Positions 1 through 8,260 of a stretch of 64,000 bases of DNA are shown one piece after another; the first letter of the stretch is position 1, and each line of letters opens with the position of its first letter. The notes beneath the pieces are model-generated. The model worked only from the letters and a program-made list of their open reading frames with translations. It did no database searches and was not told the DNA's origin. Origin of the DNA: Longibacter salinarum (GTDB taxonomy: Bacteria; Bacteroidota; Rhodothermia; Rhodothermales; Salinibacteraceae); the NCBI RefSeq assembly GCF_002554795.1, contig NZ_PDEQ01000011.1, positions 1-64,000 of the forward strand, given 5' to 3'. Both the position numbers and the translations under genes were made by a program.

Positions 1-243
1 TTTCAACTGCATCGCACGCGGCTGCAGGCCCCGGAGCGCATCGCGAGGCTCGTCCTTGTACTCAGCCTCATCTACGTCTGGCTCATCGCGGTCGCAAGCG
101 CCGTCGTCAAGCGGGGCGACCGATGCTCCGTGGACCGATCCGACCGACGGGACCGAAGCTACCTTGCAATCGGCCTGCGATGGATCCGGCGATGTTTGCA
201 GAACGACGCCCCCATCGACATGCGATTTACCCCCTATTTTTGA
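1..243 (+). CDS. IS4-type transposase, C-terminal fragment (cut by window edge)
   Basis: Reading frame 1 is open from the first base to a TGA at 241-243. It begins FQLHRTRLQAPERIARL and continues through a hydrophobic stretch (LVLVLSLIYVWLIAV) and an arginine-rich RSDRRDRSYLAIGLRWI segment. This is the pattern of the extreme C-terminus of IS4-family DDE transposases, after the catalytic Glu (Y-REK region). The start, catalytic domain and left end lie outside the window, so intactness cannot be judged. The right end of the element should lie just past the stop (about 245-262), but no terminal inverted repeat can be confirmed without the left end. Confidence 0.65.
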   Translation, partial: FQLHRTRLQAPERIARLVLVLSLIYVWLIAVASAVVKRGDRCSVDRSDRRDRSYLAIGLRWIRRCLQNDAPIDMRFTPYF

Positions 244-261
244 AAACTGTCCGGTAGCTAG

Positions 262-285
262 CCTTGAACCTTGAACTCTGAACTG
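262..285 (+). repeat. Degenerate word-repeat tract, family A (TTGAAC words)
   Basis: Three TTGAAC/CTGAAC words follow each other (ccttgaaccttgaactctg...). The same vocabulary recurs at 6596-6627 and, in reverse complement, at 10857-10883 and 58375-58445. The tract lies in the 276-bp non-coding gap between the transposase tail and the DEAD-box gene; nothing else is visible in that gap. Confidence 0.6.
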
Positions 286-519
286 GCGCCAGCCCTCCAA
301 TTCACCCGAAGCAGACGTTGTGCTTGCATCTTTTCCCGGACTGGTTCCTTGAACTGGGATGTTGCCGCGAACTGGGTCGTCCGACTCGTGTGGAGCCGGT
401 CGTCCCGAAGACGATGTTGAGGCTATTACTTGCAGGACGAAGACGCGGAGCACTTCGATTGTGCGGGGAACGAATCCCGATTCTCGGTCCCGCCTTCATT
501 CTGCACGACTTCTTTCTGC

Positions 520-2082
520 ATGTCTACGTCTTTTGCCTCTTTAGGCCTCAACTCGCATCTCATTTCCACGGTCAAGGATCTCGGGTACGAAACGCCCACC
601 CCGATCCAGTCCGCTCTCATCCCCTCGCTTCTCGCCGGCCGTGATGTCGTCGGCCAGGCGCAAACCGGCACCGGCAAGACCGCTGCCTTTACGCTACCGA
701 TGCTGCACCACCTCGGCGGTGGCGTCGGCGTCATCCGCGGTCTCGTGCTCTGCCCGACGCGCGAGCTGGCCATGCAGGTCGCCAAATCCGCGAAGGCCTA
801 CGGCGCGAACGTGGGCATGAGCGTGCTTGCCGTCTACGGTGGGCAATCGTATAAGAAGCAGATTGGCCGCATCAAGCAGGGCGTCGACATTGTCGTCGGC
901 ACACCCGGTCGCATGCTCGATCTGATCAACAAGGGCCTCCTCGATCTCAGCAGCGTCGAAGTCGCCGTGCTCGACGAAGCCGACGAGATGCTCAGCATGG
1001 GCTTCATCGACGACATCGAAGAGATTCTCTCGTCGACGCCGCGCTCGCGGCAGACGGCCTTCTTCTCGGCCACGATGTCGCGCGGGTTCGAGCGCCTCGC
1101 GTCGAAGCACCTCGACAACCCCGAAACCTGCCGCTTGAAGGCAAAGAACCGGACGGCAGAAAACATCGAGCAGCGCGCGTACTTCGTCTCGAAGCGCAAC
1201 CGCCTCGACGCCCTTCTCCGCCTCCTCGAAACCGAGCGGATCGACAGCGCCATCGTGTTCGCCCGCACCCGGGCCGATACGTTCCGCCTCGCCGATCAGC
1301 TTCAGGCGCAGGGCCACGCAGCCGGCGCGCTGAACGGAGAGATGGAGCAGTATGAGCGGCGCAAGATGCTCAACCGCTTCCGCAACGGCCAGGTATCCGT
1401 ACTCGTCGGAACGAACGTGGCCGCCCGCGGCCTCGACATCGACCACATCTCGCATGTGTTCAACTACGAGCTGCCGACGGATCCGGAGGTCTACGTGCAC
1501 CGCGTGGGTCGCACCGGTCGCGCCGGCAAGTCCGGGACCGCCATCTCGCTCGTGCCGAACAACCGGCGTAAACGCCTGCGCAAGATCGAGCGCTACACGA
1601 AGCGCGACATCTCAACGCACCAGCTTCCGTCGGAGGCCGATGTGCAGGCACACCGCGATGCTCAGGTCCGCGAAGAAATCGGCGAGTGGGTCGATGCCGA
1701 CGACTGGAGCCGGGAGAAACAGATCGTCCACGAGCTGATGAATGAAGGTCGGAGCCCGGTGGACATCGCAGCTGCTGCGTTGAAAGCCGCCCGTTCACGC
1801 ACCGAGACCGTAGCGGACGACAGCTCGACGGAGCGTGTCCGTGACTCCCACGAGGACGGCATGGTTCGCCTGAAACTCAACACTGGCAAGAAGAATGGCA
1901 CGCGACCGGGCCAGGTCGTCGGGAGCATCGCCGGCGGCTCGGGCATCCCCGGAGGCTCGATCGGCAAGATCGACATCCACGGCGGCCACACCATGATCGA
2001 CATTCCGGCGCAGTACGTCGATCAGGTCCTCGCCAAGAGCGGCCTCTACAAGATCGGCAACCGCCGCGTTCGCGTCGAGTAG
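520..2082 (+). CDS. DEAD-box ATP-dependent RNA helicase with DbpA-type RNA-binding tail
   Basis: A 520-residue RNA helicase of the DeaD/CshA/DbpA class, which unwinds short RNA duplexes in ribosome assembly or mRNA turnover. Visible motifs in order: Q motif GYETPTPIQ (about 22-30), Walker A AQTGTGKT (47-54), DEAD (152-155), SAT (about 183-185), then TNVAARGLDI and HRVGRTGRAG in the second RecA domain. The last ~75 residues (VRLKLNTGKKNG...IGNRRVRVE) match the DbpA RNA-binding domain (PF03880). The reading frame is open from 430, but the ATG at 520 gives the usual short N-terminus before the Q motif, so I chose it. The gene is monocistronic, followed by a clear terminator at 2111. Confidence 0.95.
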   Translation: MSTSFASLGLNSHLISTVKDLGYETPTPIQSALIPSLLAGRDVVGQAQTGTGKTAAFTLPMLHHLGGGVGVIRGLVLCPTRELAMQVAKSAKAYGANVGMSVLAVYGGQSYKKQIGRIKQGVDIVVGTPGRMLDLINKGLLDLSSVEVAVLDEADEMLSMGFIDDIEEILSSTPRSRQTAFFSATMSRGFERLASKHLDNPETCRLKAKNRTAENIEQRAYFVSKRNRLDALLRLLETERIDSAIVFARTRADTFRLADQLQAQGHAAGALNGEMEQYERRKMLNRFRNGQVSVLVGTNVAARGLDIDHISHVFNYELPTDPEVYVHRVGRTGRAGKSGTAISLVPNNRRKRLRKIERYTKRDISTHQLPSEADVQAHRDAQVREEIGEWVDADDWSREKQIVHELMNEGRSPVDIAAAALKAARSRTETVADDSSTERVRDSHEDGMVRLKLNTGKKNGTRPGQVVGSIAGGSGIPGGSIGKIDIHGGHTMIDIPAQYVDQVLAKSGLYKIGNRRVRVE

Positions 2083-2110
2083 CTCCTCAAACCACTTCAA
2101 ACGCAACAAT

Positions 2111-2153
2111 GCCCCGCTTCGGCTCAAAACCGGAGCGGGGCGTCGTTTATTTC
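2111..2153 (+). terminator. Rho-independent terminator of the DEAD-box gene
   Basis: A 12-bp GC-rich stem (gccccgcttcgg / ccggagcggggc, one G-T pair) with a 7-nt loop starts 28 bp after the helicase stop and is followed by a T-rich stretch (gtcgtttattt). Confidence 0.85.
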
Positions 2154-2206
2154 GGGCACCTGGCAGCAAAGCGCGTCGTCCTCCCCGTCGGGATTATCAG
2201 GCGGGA

Positions 2207-2518
2207 TCAAGAGGAGCGGCGATACGACAGCGATTTCCGGTTGAGTGCGTTCGCGCGGTCCGGCTGCTCCCGCATCGAGCGTAGAACGTCAATAGCGGTC
2301 GCAAGCTGCTCATCGGTCGCATATCGGTAGAAGGGGCGCTGGACCGACGCATCCCATTTCCTACCGACCGCCGCATCGAAGGCGATCCGCTTGAAGCAGT
2401 GGTCCTCCGTAACTGGATAGCGAGCGTCGGATTTGGCCTGCGCCGGTAACTCAACTTCGGCGAGATGCTCCATCGTCTCGACCAGACGACGCCGTCGGTG
2501 AAATCGCTCGTTCGTCAT
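2207..2518 (-). CDS. Small conserved protein of unknown function
   Basis: A 103-residue soluble, charged protein beginning MTNERFHRRRRLVETMEHLA. Its core, with HCFKRIAFDAAVGRKWD followed by a helix and a final DRANALNRKSLSYR, resembles a widespread family of ~100-residue proteins with the pattern NHC(F/L)MRI..D.A.G..W, often mislabelled acetyltransferase in databases. No catalytic motif is visible and I give no function. The frame is open further upstream (to 2611) into the SDR gene; the ATG at 2518 is preferred because it avoids that overlap and leaves a 31-bp gap after the SDR stop. Probably the last gene of the UvrD-SDR transcription unit. Confidence 0.65.
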   Translation of the reverse strand: MTNERFHRRRRLVETMEHLAEVELPAQAKSDARYPVTEDHCFKRIAFDAAVGRKWDASVQRPFYRYATDEQLATAIDVLRSMREQPDRANALNRKSLSYRRSS

Positions 2519-2549
2519 TGATCGTCGACCCGGACAGTCTCTGCTCCAA

Positions 2550-3158
2550 TCATGCGTAGTCACGCGGATCCAGCACCTCGCCGCTCGCCGAGCCGGTGAT
2601 GCTGTCGGCATACGCCTTCGCCACGACAGCGGCAGGCACGCCGTCGGACGGATCTTCGCCCATCTCCTCCAGCGTCTCGCTCACCCACGGCGGACTCACG
2701 GCGTTGACGCGTACCCCGTCCGGCGTATCGAGAGCCGCCGCCCGGATGAACCCTTCGATTCCGGCGTTGACCATGCTGATCGCTGCGCTTCCGGGCATCG
2801 GATGCTGACTCAAAATGCCGCTCACGAGGGTAAACGAGCCCTGACGCGGATTATCCAGATACGGTAGACCGTATCGGACGAGGTTGACCTGACCCATCAG
2901 CTTACTCTGAATGCTCAGGCCGAAGTCGTCTTCGCTGAGCTCGTCGAGGGGATTGAAGGCTGCGTTGCCCGCCGCGGAGGCGACGGCATCGAACGACCCG
3001 GCCTCCTCGTACATGTCGCGGATCGACTCGGGACTCTCGATGTCTACGCGGATGTCACCGCTGGTCCGAGCGACGCGAATGACATCGTGCTCGCTCTCCA
3101 GCGAATCGCATATGGCCGAGCCAATGGTCCCGGTAGCGCCAATTACAAGAATGGTCAT
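2550..3158 (-). CDS. Atypical short-chain dehydrogenase lacking the catalytic Tyr/Lys
   Basis: A 202-residue Rossmann-fold SDR. The dinucleotide-binding GATGTIG motif is at residues 7-13, the NAG-equivalent is ASAAGNAAF, and the C-terminal part has the usual VRVNAVSPPWV strand-loop. Where classical SDRs have YxxxK this protein reads ISMVN, so both Tyr and Lys are replaced. This matches the Lin1944-like subgroup of SDRs (established knowledge), which keeps cofactor binding but lacks the standard active site, so oxidoreductase activity should not be assumed. Start at ATG 3158; the upstream 70 bp hold word repeats and separate it from the UvrD-like gene on the same strand. Confidence 0.85.
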   Translation of the reverse strand: MTILVIGATGTIGSAICDSLESEHDVIRVARTSGDIRVDIESPESIRDMYEEAGSFDAVASAAGNAAFNPLDELSEDDFGLSIQSKLMGQVNLVRYGLPYLDNPRQGSFTLVSGILSQHPMPGSAAISMVNAGIEGFIRAAALDTPDGVRVNAVSPPWVSETLEEMGEDPSDGVPAAVVAKAYADSITGSASGEVLDPRDYA

Positions 3159-3161
3159 GGT

Positions 3162-3230
3162 GTGCGTTAGAGCGTTTAGGCGTTGGTTCGTTCGAACGTG
3201 AGGTCGTTGGCGCCTTGGGTCATTGGCGCG
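3162..3230 (-). repeat. Degenerate word-repeat tract, family C (CGTTTAG/CGTTGG words)
   Basis: The spacer between the UvrD-like and SDR genes is built from related words: gcgttag, gcgttta, ggcgttgg, ttcgttcg, ggtcgttgg. A very similar tract occurs at 61656-61694 (gcgttgggacgtttagacg). Confidence 0.5.
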
Positions 3231-3231
3231 T

Positions 3232-5361
3232 CTATGCGTCGAGAAGCGTCAGAGGAGCGTAGCGCAGGTTGAGCGTTTTCGTTCCACGGTCGTCGAACGT
3301 TACGGTCGCGACGTGCTTTTCTCCGTCCATCTTCACGTCCTGGACCGTTCCGGCGCCCAGCTTCGGATGTTCGACCCGGCGCCCGGCCTCGATCGCCGCG
3401 GCGTCCTCATCCGTCGGTCGCGTAGACGCCCTGGATGATGCCTGCTTCGTTCGCAGGCTGGCCCGGTAGTCGTTTCCGCTCTCCCACGATCCATCGCACG
3501 TCGGGACGGGGTCTAGCAGGTCCCAAAACCGAGATCGCGTCGTTGGCTCCTGGCGGCGACCGGTACCGCGACTCTTCGCCCAACTCAAAACCGTGTTCGA
3601 CTCCGCCCGGCTGATTGCAACCGCAAGCCGCCGCTTCTCTTGCTCGATAAAGGCATGGCGACGCACGGCGTGTGTAGCGGGTAGACGTCCTTCTTCCAGC
3701 CCAAAGACAAAGACGAGCCGGGCCGTCACGTCTCGGACCTCGCGAAGTGTCGCGATCTGGATCTTAGCTGTTCGGTCAGTTGGCGAAAAGCCAAGAGCGA
3801 TCGAATCGAGAAACGGCCTGAGTGCGTCGATGTCTCCACTAGCCGGAAGATCCTGCAGAAACCATTCAACCCGCTCCTCCCGCTCGATCTGCTCTCTCGT
3901 GCGTCCCCGCGTCACCGGCGTCAACAGTTCCGTGTCCGACAGCACGGCGCGCGCCACGTCCGCCGGCGACGCATCTCGTGCGTGCTGCACGAGCGGCTCC
4001 ACCATCTCACGGAAGGCGCCAAGAACCCGACGCGCCCGGCTGCTCAGGGCTCCCTCCGATCGTGCACGGTCGATCGCCTCCCAGGCCGACAGGTCTCTCC
4101 CTGCGGCATACTCTCGGAGGCGCGCCTGCGTCTTCCGCCCGATCCCGCGTGACGGCCGGTTGATGACGCGAAAGAGATGGGGATCGTCATGCGGGTTGGC
4201 AAGGACGAACAGGTAGGACAAAACGTCCAGAATGGTCTCCTGTCCATGCCATGGCCGACCAAGAACCTCAACGGCCAGATCGCTATCGCGACACCTGTCG
4301 GCAATCTCATCGCGTAGTGACTGATTCGGTGCCACGACAGCGACATTCACCGCCCCGCCATCCCGTGCCTCCACCCTCTCCTGCATTGCACCGAGGATCC
4401 GATCCTGCTCGGCCGAGGCCGACGGCGCCGAAAACTTCTCCACTCGCCCCTCCGGCAACGTGTCGCTCCCACGGCTCGTTGCACGATCGCTACTCGACGA
4501 CTCTTCTTCGATCAGCCTCCGTGCCGCGTCCAGAATCGGCGTGGTATGTTTGGCTGCGGCCAGCCATACACGGTCGTGGTCGTCGATGGAATCAAACCAA
4601 TCGATCACGGCGGTTGAATCCGCGCCGAGCGAAGCCATCACGCAGGCTTCCGGATTCACCGCCGCCGTTACGGACTCCGGTCCCAAAGCCTGCAGGAGCA
4701 GCACCTCGATGGGCGACAGGTTTTCTGCATCGTCAATCAGGATGTGTGACACACGAACCGGGCTCTCCCCCGCTCGCTCCAGGTGCTCGACCGCACGCTG
4801 CACGAGGCGCGCACGATCCAGCGTTCGGGTTCGGTCAAGCGTAGCATCGTATCTCGTCCGCACCTCCGCCAGCGCTTCGTCCGTCAGAGGAAACGACGGG
4901 GGCACAGTTCGATCCCGCCCATTGGCAGCCTGCACGATCAACTCCCGCCAGACGTCGTACGGCGATTCGCTCAGGTCGTTGTATCCCATCGCCTCCAAAA
5001 TGCGCCCGACACGGGCCTGATCGGCCTCCGGATGCGTGAGGGTCCAGTCGTCATCACCCAGCCTGCGGAGGATGTGCGCCGCTATCGCCGTCACCGTTGA
5101 GACCACGATGTCGGCGGCAGCATCGTGCGATGCGATCATGGACCGGCGTGTCTCTGCGCCCGTCCCCGTGTTTGCAAACACGTACACGGTTTCCTCTGGA
5201 TCGATGTCGCGAGCACACCGGATCGCGCGAGCCATGAGCGCCGTCGTTTTTCCCGACCGAAGACTGCCGTAGATCGTTACCGCCCGAGCGTCGGACGATA
5301 CCACGGCCCGCTGCCCATCCGTCCAGTCCGAGGGATCCATCAAGGGCAGTCGATCGGTCAT
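3232..5361 (-). CDS. Compact, divergent UvrD/PcrA-like helicase
   Basis: A 709-residue superfamily 1 helicase-like protein. Motif I is intact (GSLRSGKTT, residues 32-40 from the chosen ATG). Motif II reads LIDDAENLS instead of the usual VDEFQD. The motif III region (NPEACVMASLGAD) lacks the GDxxQSIYxFRGA pattern. Late motifs FVFGLEEGRLP and EQEKRRLAVAISRAE correspond to motifs V-VI. The C-terminus (HPKLGAGTVQDVKMDGEK...) is the Tudor-like domain of PcrA/UvrD that contacts RNA polymerase. The frame opens at 5418, but ATG 5361 puts motif I at a normal distance. It diverges from the repair cluster starting at 5566, so a DNA-repair role is likely; the motif changes raise doubt about full helicase activity. 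Confidence 0.8.
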   Translation of the reverse strand: MTDRLPLMDPSDWTDGQRAVVSSDARAVTIYGSLRSGKTTALMARAIRCARDIDPEETVYVFANTGTGAETRRSMIASHDAAADIVVSTVTAIAAHILRRLGDDDWTLTHPEADQARVGRILEAMGYNDLSESPYDVWRELIVQAANGRDRTVPPSFPLTDEALAEVRTRYDATLDRTRTLDRARLVQRAVEHLERAGESPVRVSHILIDDAENLSPIEVLLLQALGPESVTAAVNPEACVMASLGADSTAVIDWFDSIDDHDRVWLAAAKHTTPILDAARRLIEEESSSSDRATSRGSDTLPEGRVEKFSAPSASAEQDRILGAMQERVEARDGGAVNVAVVAPNQSLRDEIADRCRDSDLAVEVLGRPWHGQETILDVLSYLFVLANPHDDPHLFRVINRPSRGIGRKTQARLREYAAGRDLSAWEAIDRARSEGALSSRARRVLGAFREMVEPLVQHARDASPADVARAVLSDTELLTPVTRGRTREQIEREERVEWFLQDLPASGDIDALRPFLDSIALGFSPTDRTAKIQIATLREVRDVTARLVFVFGLEEGRLPATHAVRRHAFIEQEKRRLAVAISRAESNTVLSWAKSRGTGRRQEPTTRSRFWDLLDPVPTCDGSWESGNDYRASLRTKQASSRASTRPTDEDAAAIEAGRRVEHPKLGAGTVQDVKMDGEKHVATVTFDDRGTKTLNLRYAPLTLLDA

Positions 5362-5482
5362 GGAGTCAGCGAGCGGTGCTGGGTATGGGAAAATGCTTAG
5401 CGGAAGGATCCCATTCACGGATTGAAGCGGTGTTCCAGATCCCTCGCACCTGAAAAAATCTGGACAGATCCTTGGACGTCGG

Positions 5483-5511
5483 TTGCGAGCGAGATGTGCT
5501 ACCGTGATACT
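5483..5511 (+). promoter_or_regulatory. Possible sigma70-type promoter of the repair cluster
   Basis: TTGCGA at 5483-5488 and GATACT at 5506-5511 are separated by 17 bp, about 55 bp before the preferred GTG start at 5566. This supports the later start of the exonuclease gene. Short motif; could occur by chance. Confidence 0.3.
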
Positions 5512-5565
5512 GCCAGTCAGATCTCACACCTTTCGCTTTGCCTTTTTCACCACCGGTACTCTCCT

Positions 5566-6558
5566 GTGGACGGTTTGCTCACCGTATCGGACGATGGTCT
5601 GTACTGCCCGGCCGGGGACTTTCATATTGACCCGCATCGACCGGTCCAGCGAGCCGTCGTGACCCACGCCCACGGCGATCATGCCGCTCGCGGGTCGGAG
5701 CATTACCTGACGAGCGCCGAGGGCGAAGGCGTGCTGCGACACCGTATGCTCGACGGTGCCTCGATCCAGACGCTTTCATACGGGGAGACGCTCGACATAA
5801 ACGGCGTCACGGTTTCGCTCCATCCGGCCGGACACATCCGCGGCTCGGCCCAGGTCCGCTTGGAGCACGGTGGCGAGGTCTGGGTCGTGACGGGCGACTA
5901 CAAAGTTGCGGCGGACCGAACCTGCACGCCGTTCGAACTGGTCGAGTGCGACGTCTTCATCACCGAGTGCACGTTCGGGCTCCCGATTTACCGCTGGCCG
6001 GACCCGGCGGACGTGTTCGAGAAGATCAACCGCTGGTGGAAAAAGAACCAGGAAGAGGGCAAGACCTCTGTTCTCTTCGGCTACTCGCTCGGCAAGGCGC
6101 AGCGCCTGATCGCCGGTGTCGATCCGTCCATCGGGCCGATCTACTGCCACGGCGCGGTCCAGAAAATGAACGCCGTCTACCGCGAGGACGGCGTCGATCT
6201 GCCGCCCACGACGTACGTGTCCGACGAGAACGCGCTGGACGACTGGAGCGAAGCCCTCGTCGTCGCGCCCTCCAGCGCCGGCGGCTCTCGGTGGATGCAA
6301 CGCTTCGACCCGGTGTCAACCGGCTTTGCCTCCGGCTGGATGCGCATTCGCGGCAACAAGCGCCGCCGCTCCCTCGACCGCGGCTTCGTCCTGTCGGACC
6401 ACCTCGACTGGCCCAACCTGAACGCGGTCATCGACGGCACCGGGGCGGAGACCATTTACGTCACGCATGGCAACAACGACTCCTTCGCCCGCTGGCTAAA
6501 CGAGGAGAAAGGCCTCGACGCCCGAGAGTTGCCCCTACGCTCACAATACGACGGCTAG
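5566..6558 (+). CDS. Ligase-associated MBL-fold DNA exonuclease
   Basis: A 330-residue metallo-beta-lactamase-fold nuclease (beta-CASP-like) of the type found beside bacterial ATP-dependent ligase and Lhr. The metal motif HAHGDH is at residues 34-39 from the GTG start; later metal ligands are in HPAGHIRGSAQ, TGDYK, ITECTFGLP and FVLSDHLDW. The YxLGKAQR segment and the LYCPAGDFHIDP start are characteristic of this family. The frame runs open to ATG 5422, with another ATG at 5494. GTG 5566 is chosen because family members start right before LLTVSDDGLYCP and a candidate promoter lies at 5483-5511. First gene of the Exo-Lig-Lhr-PdeM cluster, described in other bacteria as a DNA-repair gene set. 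Confidence 0.9.
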   Translation: MDGLLTVSDDGLYCPAGDFHIDPHRPVQRAVVTHAHGDHAARGSEHYLTSAEGEGVLRHRMLDGASIQTLSYGETLDINGVTVSLHPAGHIRGSAQVRLEHGGEVWVVTGDYKVAADRTCTPFELVECDVFITECTFGLPIYRWPDPADVFEKINRWWKKNQEEGKTSVLFGYSLGKAQRLIAGVDPSIGPIYCHGAVQKMNAVYREDGVDLPPTTYVSDENALDDWSEALVVAPSSAGGSRWMQRFDPVSTGFASGWMRIRGNKRRRSLDRGFVLSDHLDWPNLNAVIDGTGAETIYVTHGNNDSFARWLNEEKGLDARELPLRSQYDG

Positions 6559-6563
6559 CGCCG

Positions 6564-6627
6564 GTGTGAAAGTGTGGAGGTGTGGAGGTGTTAACACTGA
6601 ACGTTGAACTCTGAACTTTGAACTCTG
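6564..6627 (+). repeat. Word-repeat tract, families B then A
   Basis: The spacer between exonuclease and ligase is gtgtgaaagtgtggagg..., the reverse complement of family B words (CACACTTTCA, CCACACCTCC). It is followed by family A words (ctgaacgttgaactctg...). The tract ends immediately before the ligase ATG at 6632. Confidence 0.6.
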
Positions 6628-6631
6628 CCCC

Positions 6632-8260
6632 ATGCAGGCCTTCGCTGAGCTTTACCGTCAACTCGACCGGACGACGAGCCGGAATGCGAAGATCAAGGCG
6701 ATGGCGGCATATTTTGAGCAGGCGGAGCCGGCGGACGCAGCGTGGGCGGTCTACTTTCTGTCGGGGGAGCGGCCGAAGCGGCTTCTGAGTTCGACCGATA
6801 TGCGGCAATGGGCCGCGGACCTCGCCGGCATTCCGGACTGGTTGCTCGAGGATGCGTACACGACGGTCGGCGACACCGCGGAAACGATCACGCTGCTCCT
6901 GCCCGACGAAGGCGGTAGCGCCGACAAGACGCTGTCGTACTGGGTCGAGGAACGCCTTCTCCCGCTCCGCAACAAAGACGACGAGGTTCAGCGCGAGGAG
7001 GTGACGGCAATCTGGCGGGAACTGGGCCGGTGGGAACGGTTCGTCTGGAATAAGCTCACAACGAGCGGACTCCGCGTCGGGGTCTCACAGGGACTCACGG
7101 TGCGCGGACTCGAAGCCTTCAGCGGCATCGACCGCGACGTGCTCACCGCTCGCATGATGGGCGACTGGTCGCCGACGGCCGAGTTTTTCAACAACCTGAT
7201 CTCCAAAGACACCTCCGACGCCGACCGGAGCCGTCCCTACCCGTTTCTTCTGGCCCACCCGATCGACAACGACGCGCACCCACAGGATGTTGTCGGCGAC
7301 CACGACCAGTTTCTCGCCGAATGGAAGTGGGACGGCATCCGCTCGCAGGTCATCCACCGCGAAGGCGAGGTCTTCATCTGGTCACGCGGCGAAGAACTGA
7401 TCACCGAGCGCTACCCGGAGGTGGCCACTGCTGCCAAAGCCCTGCCGGACGGTGTCGTTCTCGACGGTGAAATCCTCGGCTGGAAGGACGGCGAGGTGCT
7501 CCCTTTCGGCATGCTGCAAAAGCGCATTGGCCGAAAAACCCTGCCATCGGACCTGATGGAAGAGGTGCCGATTTCGTTTGTGGCGTTCGACCTCTTGGAA
7601 TGGGACGGCGAGGACATTCGCGACTGGCCGCTCCGAAAGCGCCGCCGGCAGTTGGAGTCGATCTTCGACGCCGGACATCATGGATCGGATATTCGTCTCA
7701 CGACGCCGATTCGCGGCGATTCCTGGGACGACCTGGCCGATGTGCGTGCGGACAGCCGCGATAAGAAAACGGAGGGCTTGATGCTGAAGCGGCTCGACAA
7801 GAAGTACGCGGTCGGGCGACCGAAGGGAAACTGGTGGAAATGGAAGGTCGAACCCTACACCCTCGACGGCGTGCTGATCTATGCGCAGCGCGGCTCGGGC
7901 CGCCGGTCGACGCTCCACACGGATCTGTCCTTTGCCCTCTGGGATGAGAGCGACGAGCTCGTTATCTTCGCCAAGGCATACTCCGGCCTGACCGACGATC
8001 AGTTTCAGGAACTGGATAACTGGGTGCGCCGCCACACCGTGGAACGCTTTGGTCCCGTTCGCTCCGTCGAACCCGAGCATGTGTTCGAGATCGCATTTGA
8101 AGGCGTACGCCGCTCGAGTCGTCACAAGTGCGGCGTCGCCACACGCTTTCCCCGGATCAAACGCTGGCGCCGCGACCTTTCGCCGCAGGACGCCGATCGC
8201 CTCGGCGATCTGAAGGCTCTCCTCCCCGCCCTCCCCAATCACGTCGCCCCCGACGAATGA
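6632..8260 (+). CDS. ATP-dependent DNA ligase
   Basis: A 542-residue ligase that seals nicks through a lysyl-AMP intermediate. The N-terminal ~200 residues are the DNA-binding domain (begins MQAFAELYRQLDRTTSRNAK). Nucleotidyltransferase motif I is KWDGIR with catalytic Lys232. Motif III is VVLDGEILGW, motif IV VAFDLLEWDGEDI, motif V EGLMLKRLDKKYAVG then WWKWK. An OB-fold C-terminal domain follows (LDGVLIYAQRGSGRRS...). It overlaps the Lhr gene by 4 bp (ATGA), indicating translational coupling. Length and neighbours fit the LigB/C-like ligase of the Lhr cluster rather than the LigD NHEJ ligase: there is no polymerase or 3'-phosphoesterase module and no Ku gene nearby. Confidence 0.95.
   Translation: MQAFAELYRQLDRTTSRNAKIKAMAAYFEQAEPADAAWAVYFLSGERPKRLLSSTDMRQWAADLAGIPDWLLEDAYTTVGDTAETITLLLPDEGGSADKTLSYWVEERLLPLRNKDDEVQREEVTAIWRELGRWERFVWNKLTTSGLRVGVSQGLTVRGLEAFSGIDRDVLTARMMGDWSPTAEFFNNLISKDTSDADRSRPYPFLLAHPIDNDAHPQDVVGDHDQFLAEWKWDGIRSQVIHREGEVFIWSRGEELITERYPEVATAAKALPDGVVLDGEILGWKDGEVLPFGMLQKRIGRKTLPSDLMEEVPISFVAFDLLEWDGEDIRDWPLRKRRRQLESIFDAGHHGSDIRLTTPIRGDSWDDLADVRADSRDKKTEGLMLKRLDKKYAVGRPKGNWWKWKVEPYTLDGVLIYAQRGSGRRSTLHTDLSFALWDESDELVIFAKAYSGLTDDQFQELDNWVRRHTVERFGPVRSVEPEHVFEIAFEGVRRSSRHKCGVATRFPRIKRWRRDLSPQDADRLGDLKALLPALPNHVAPDE

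Noticed and set aside
6632-8260. LigD-type NHEJ ligase
   Set aside because: No polymerase or phosphoesterase domain and no Ku gene nearby; gene order fits the Lhr-associated ligase.
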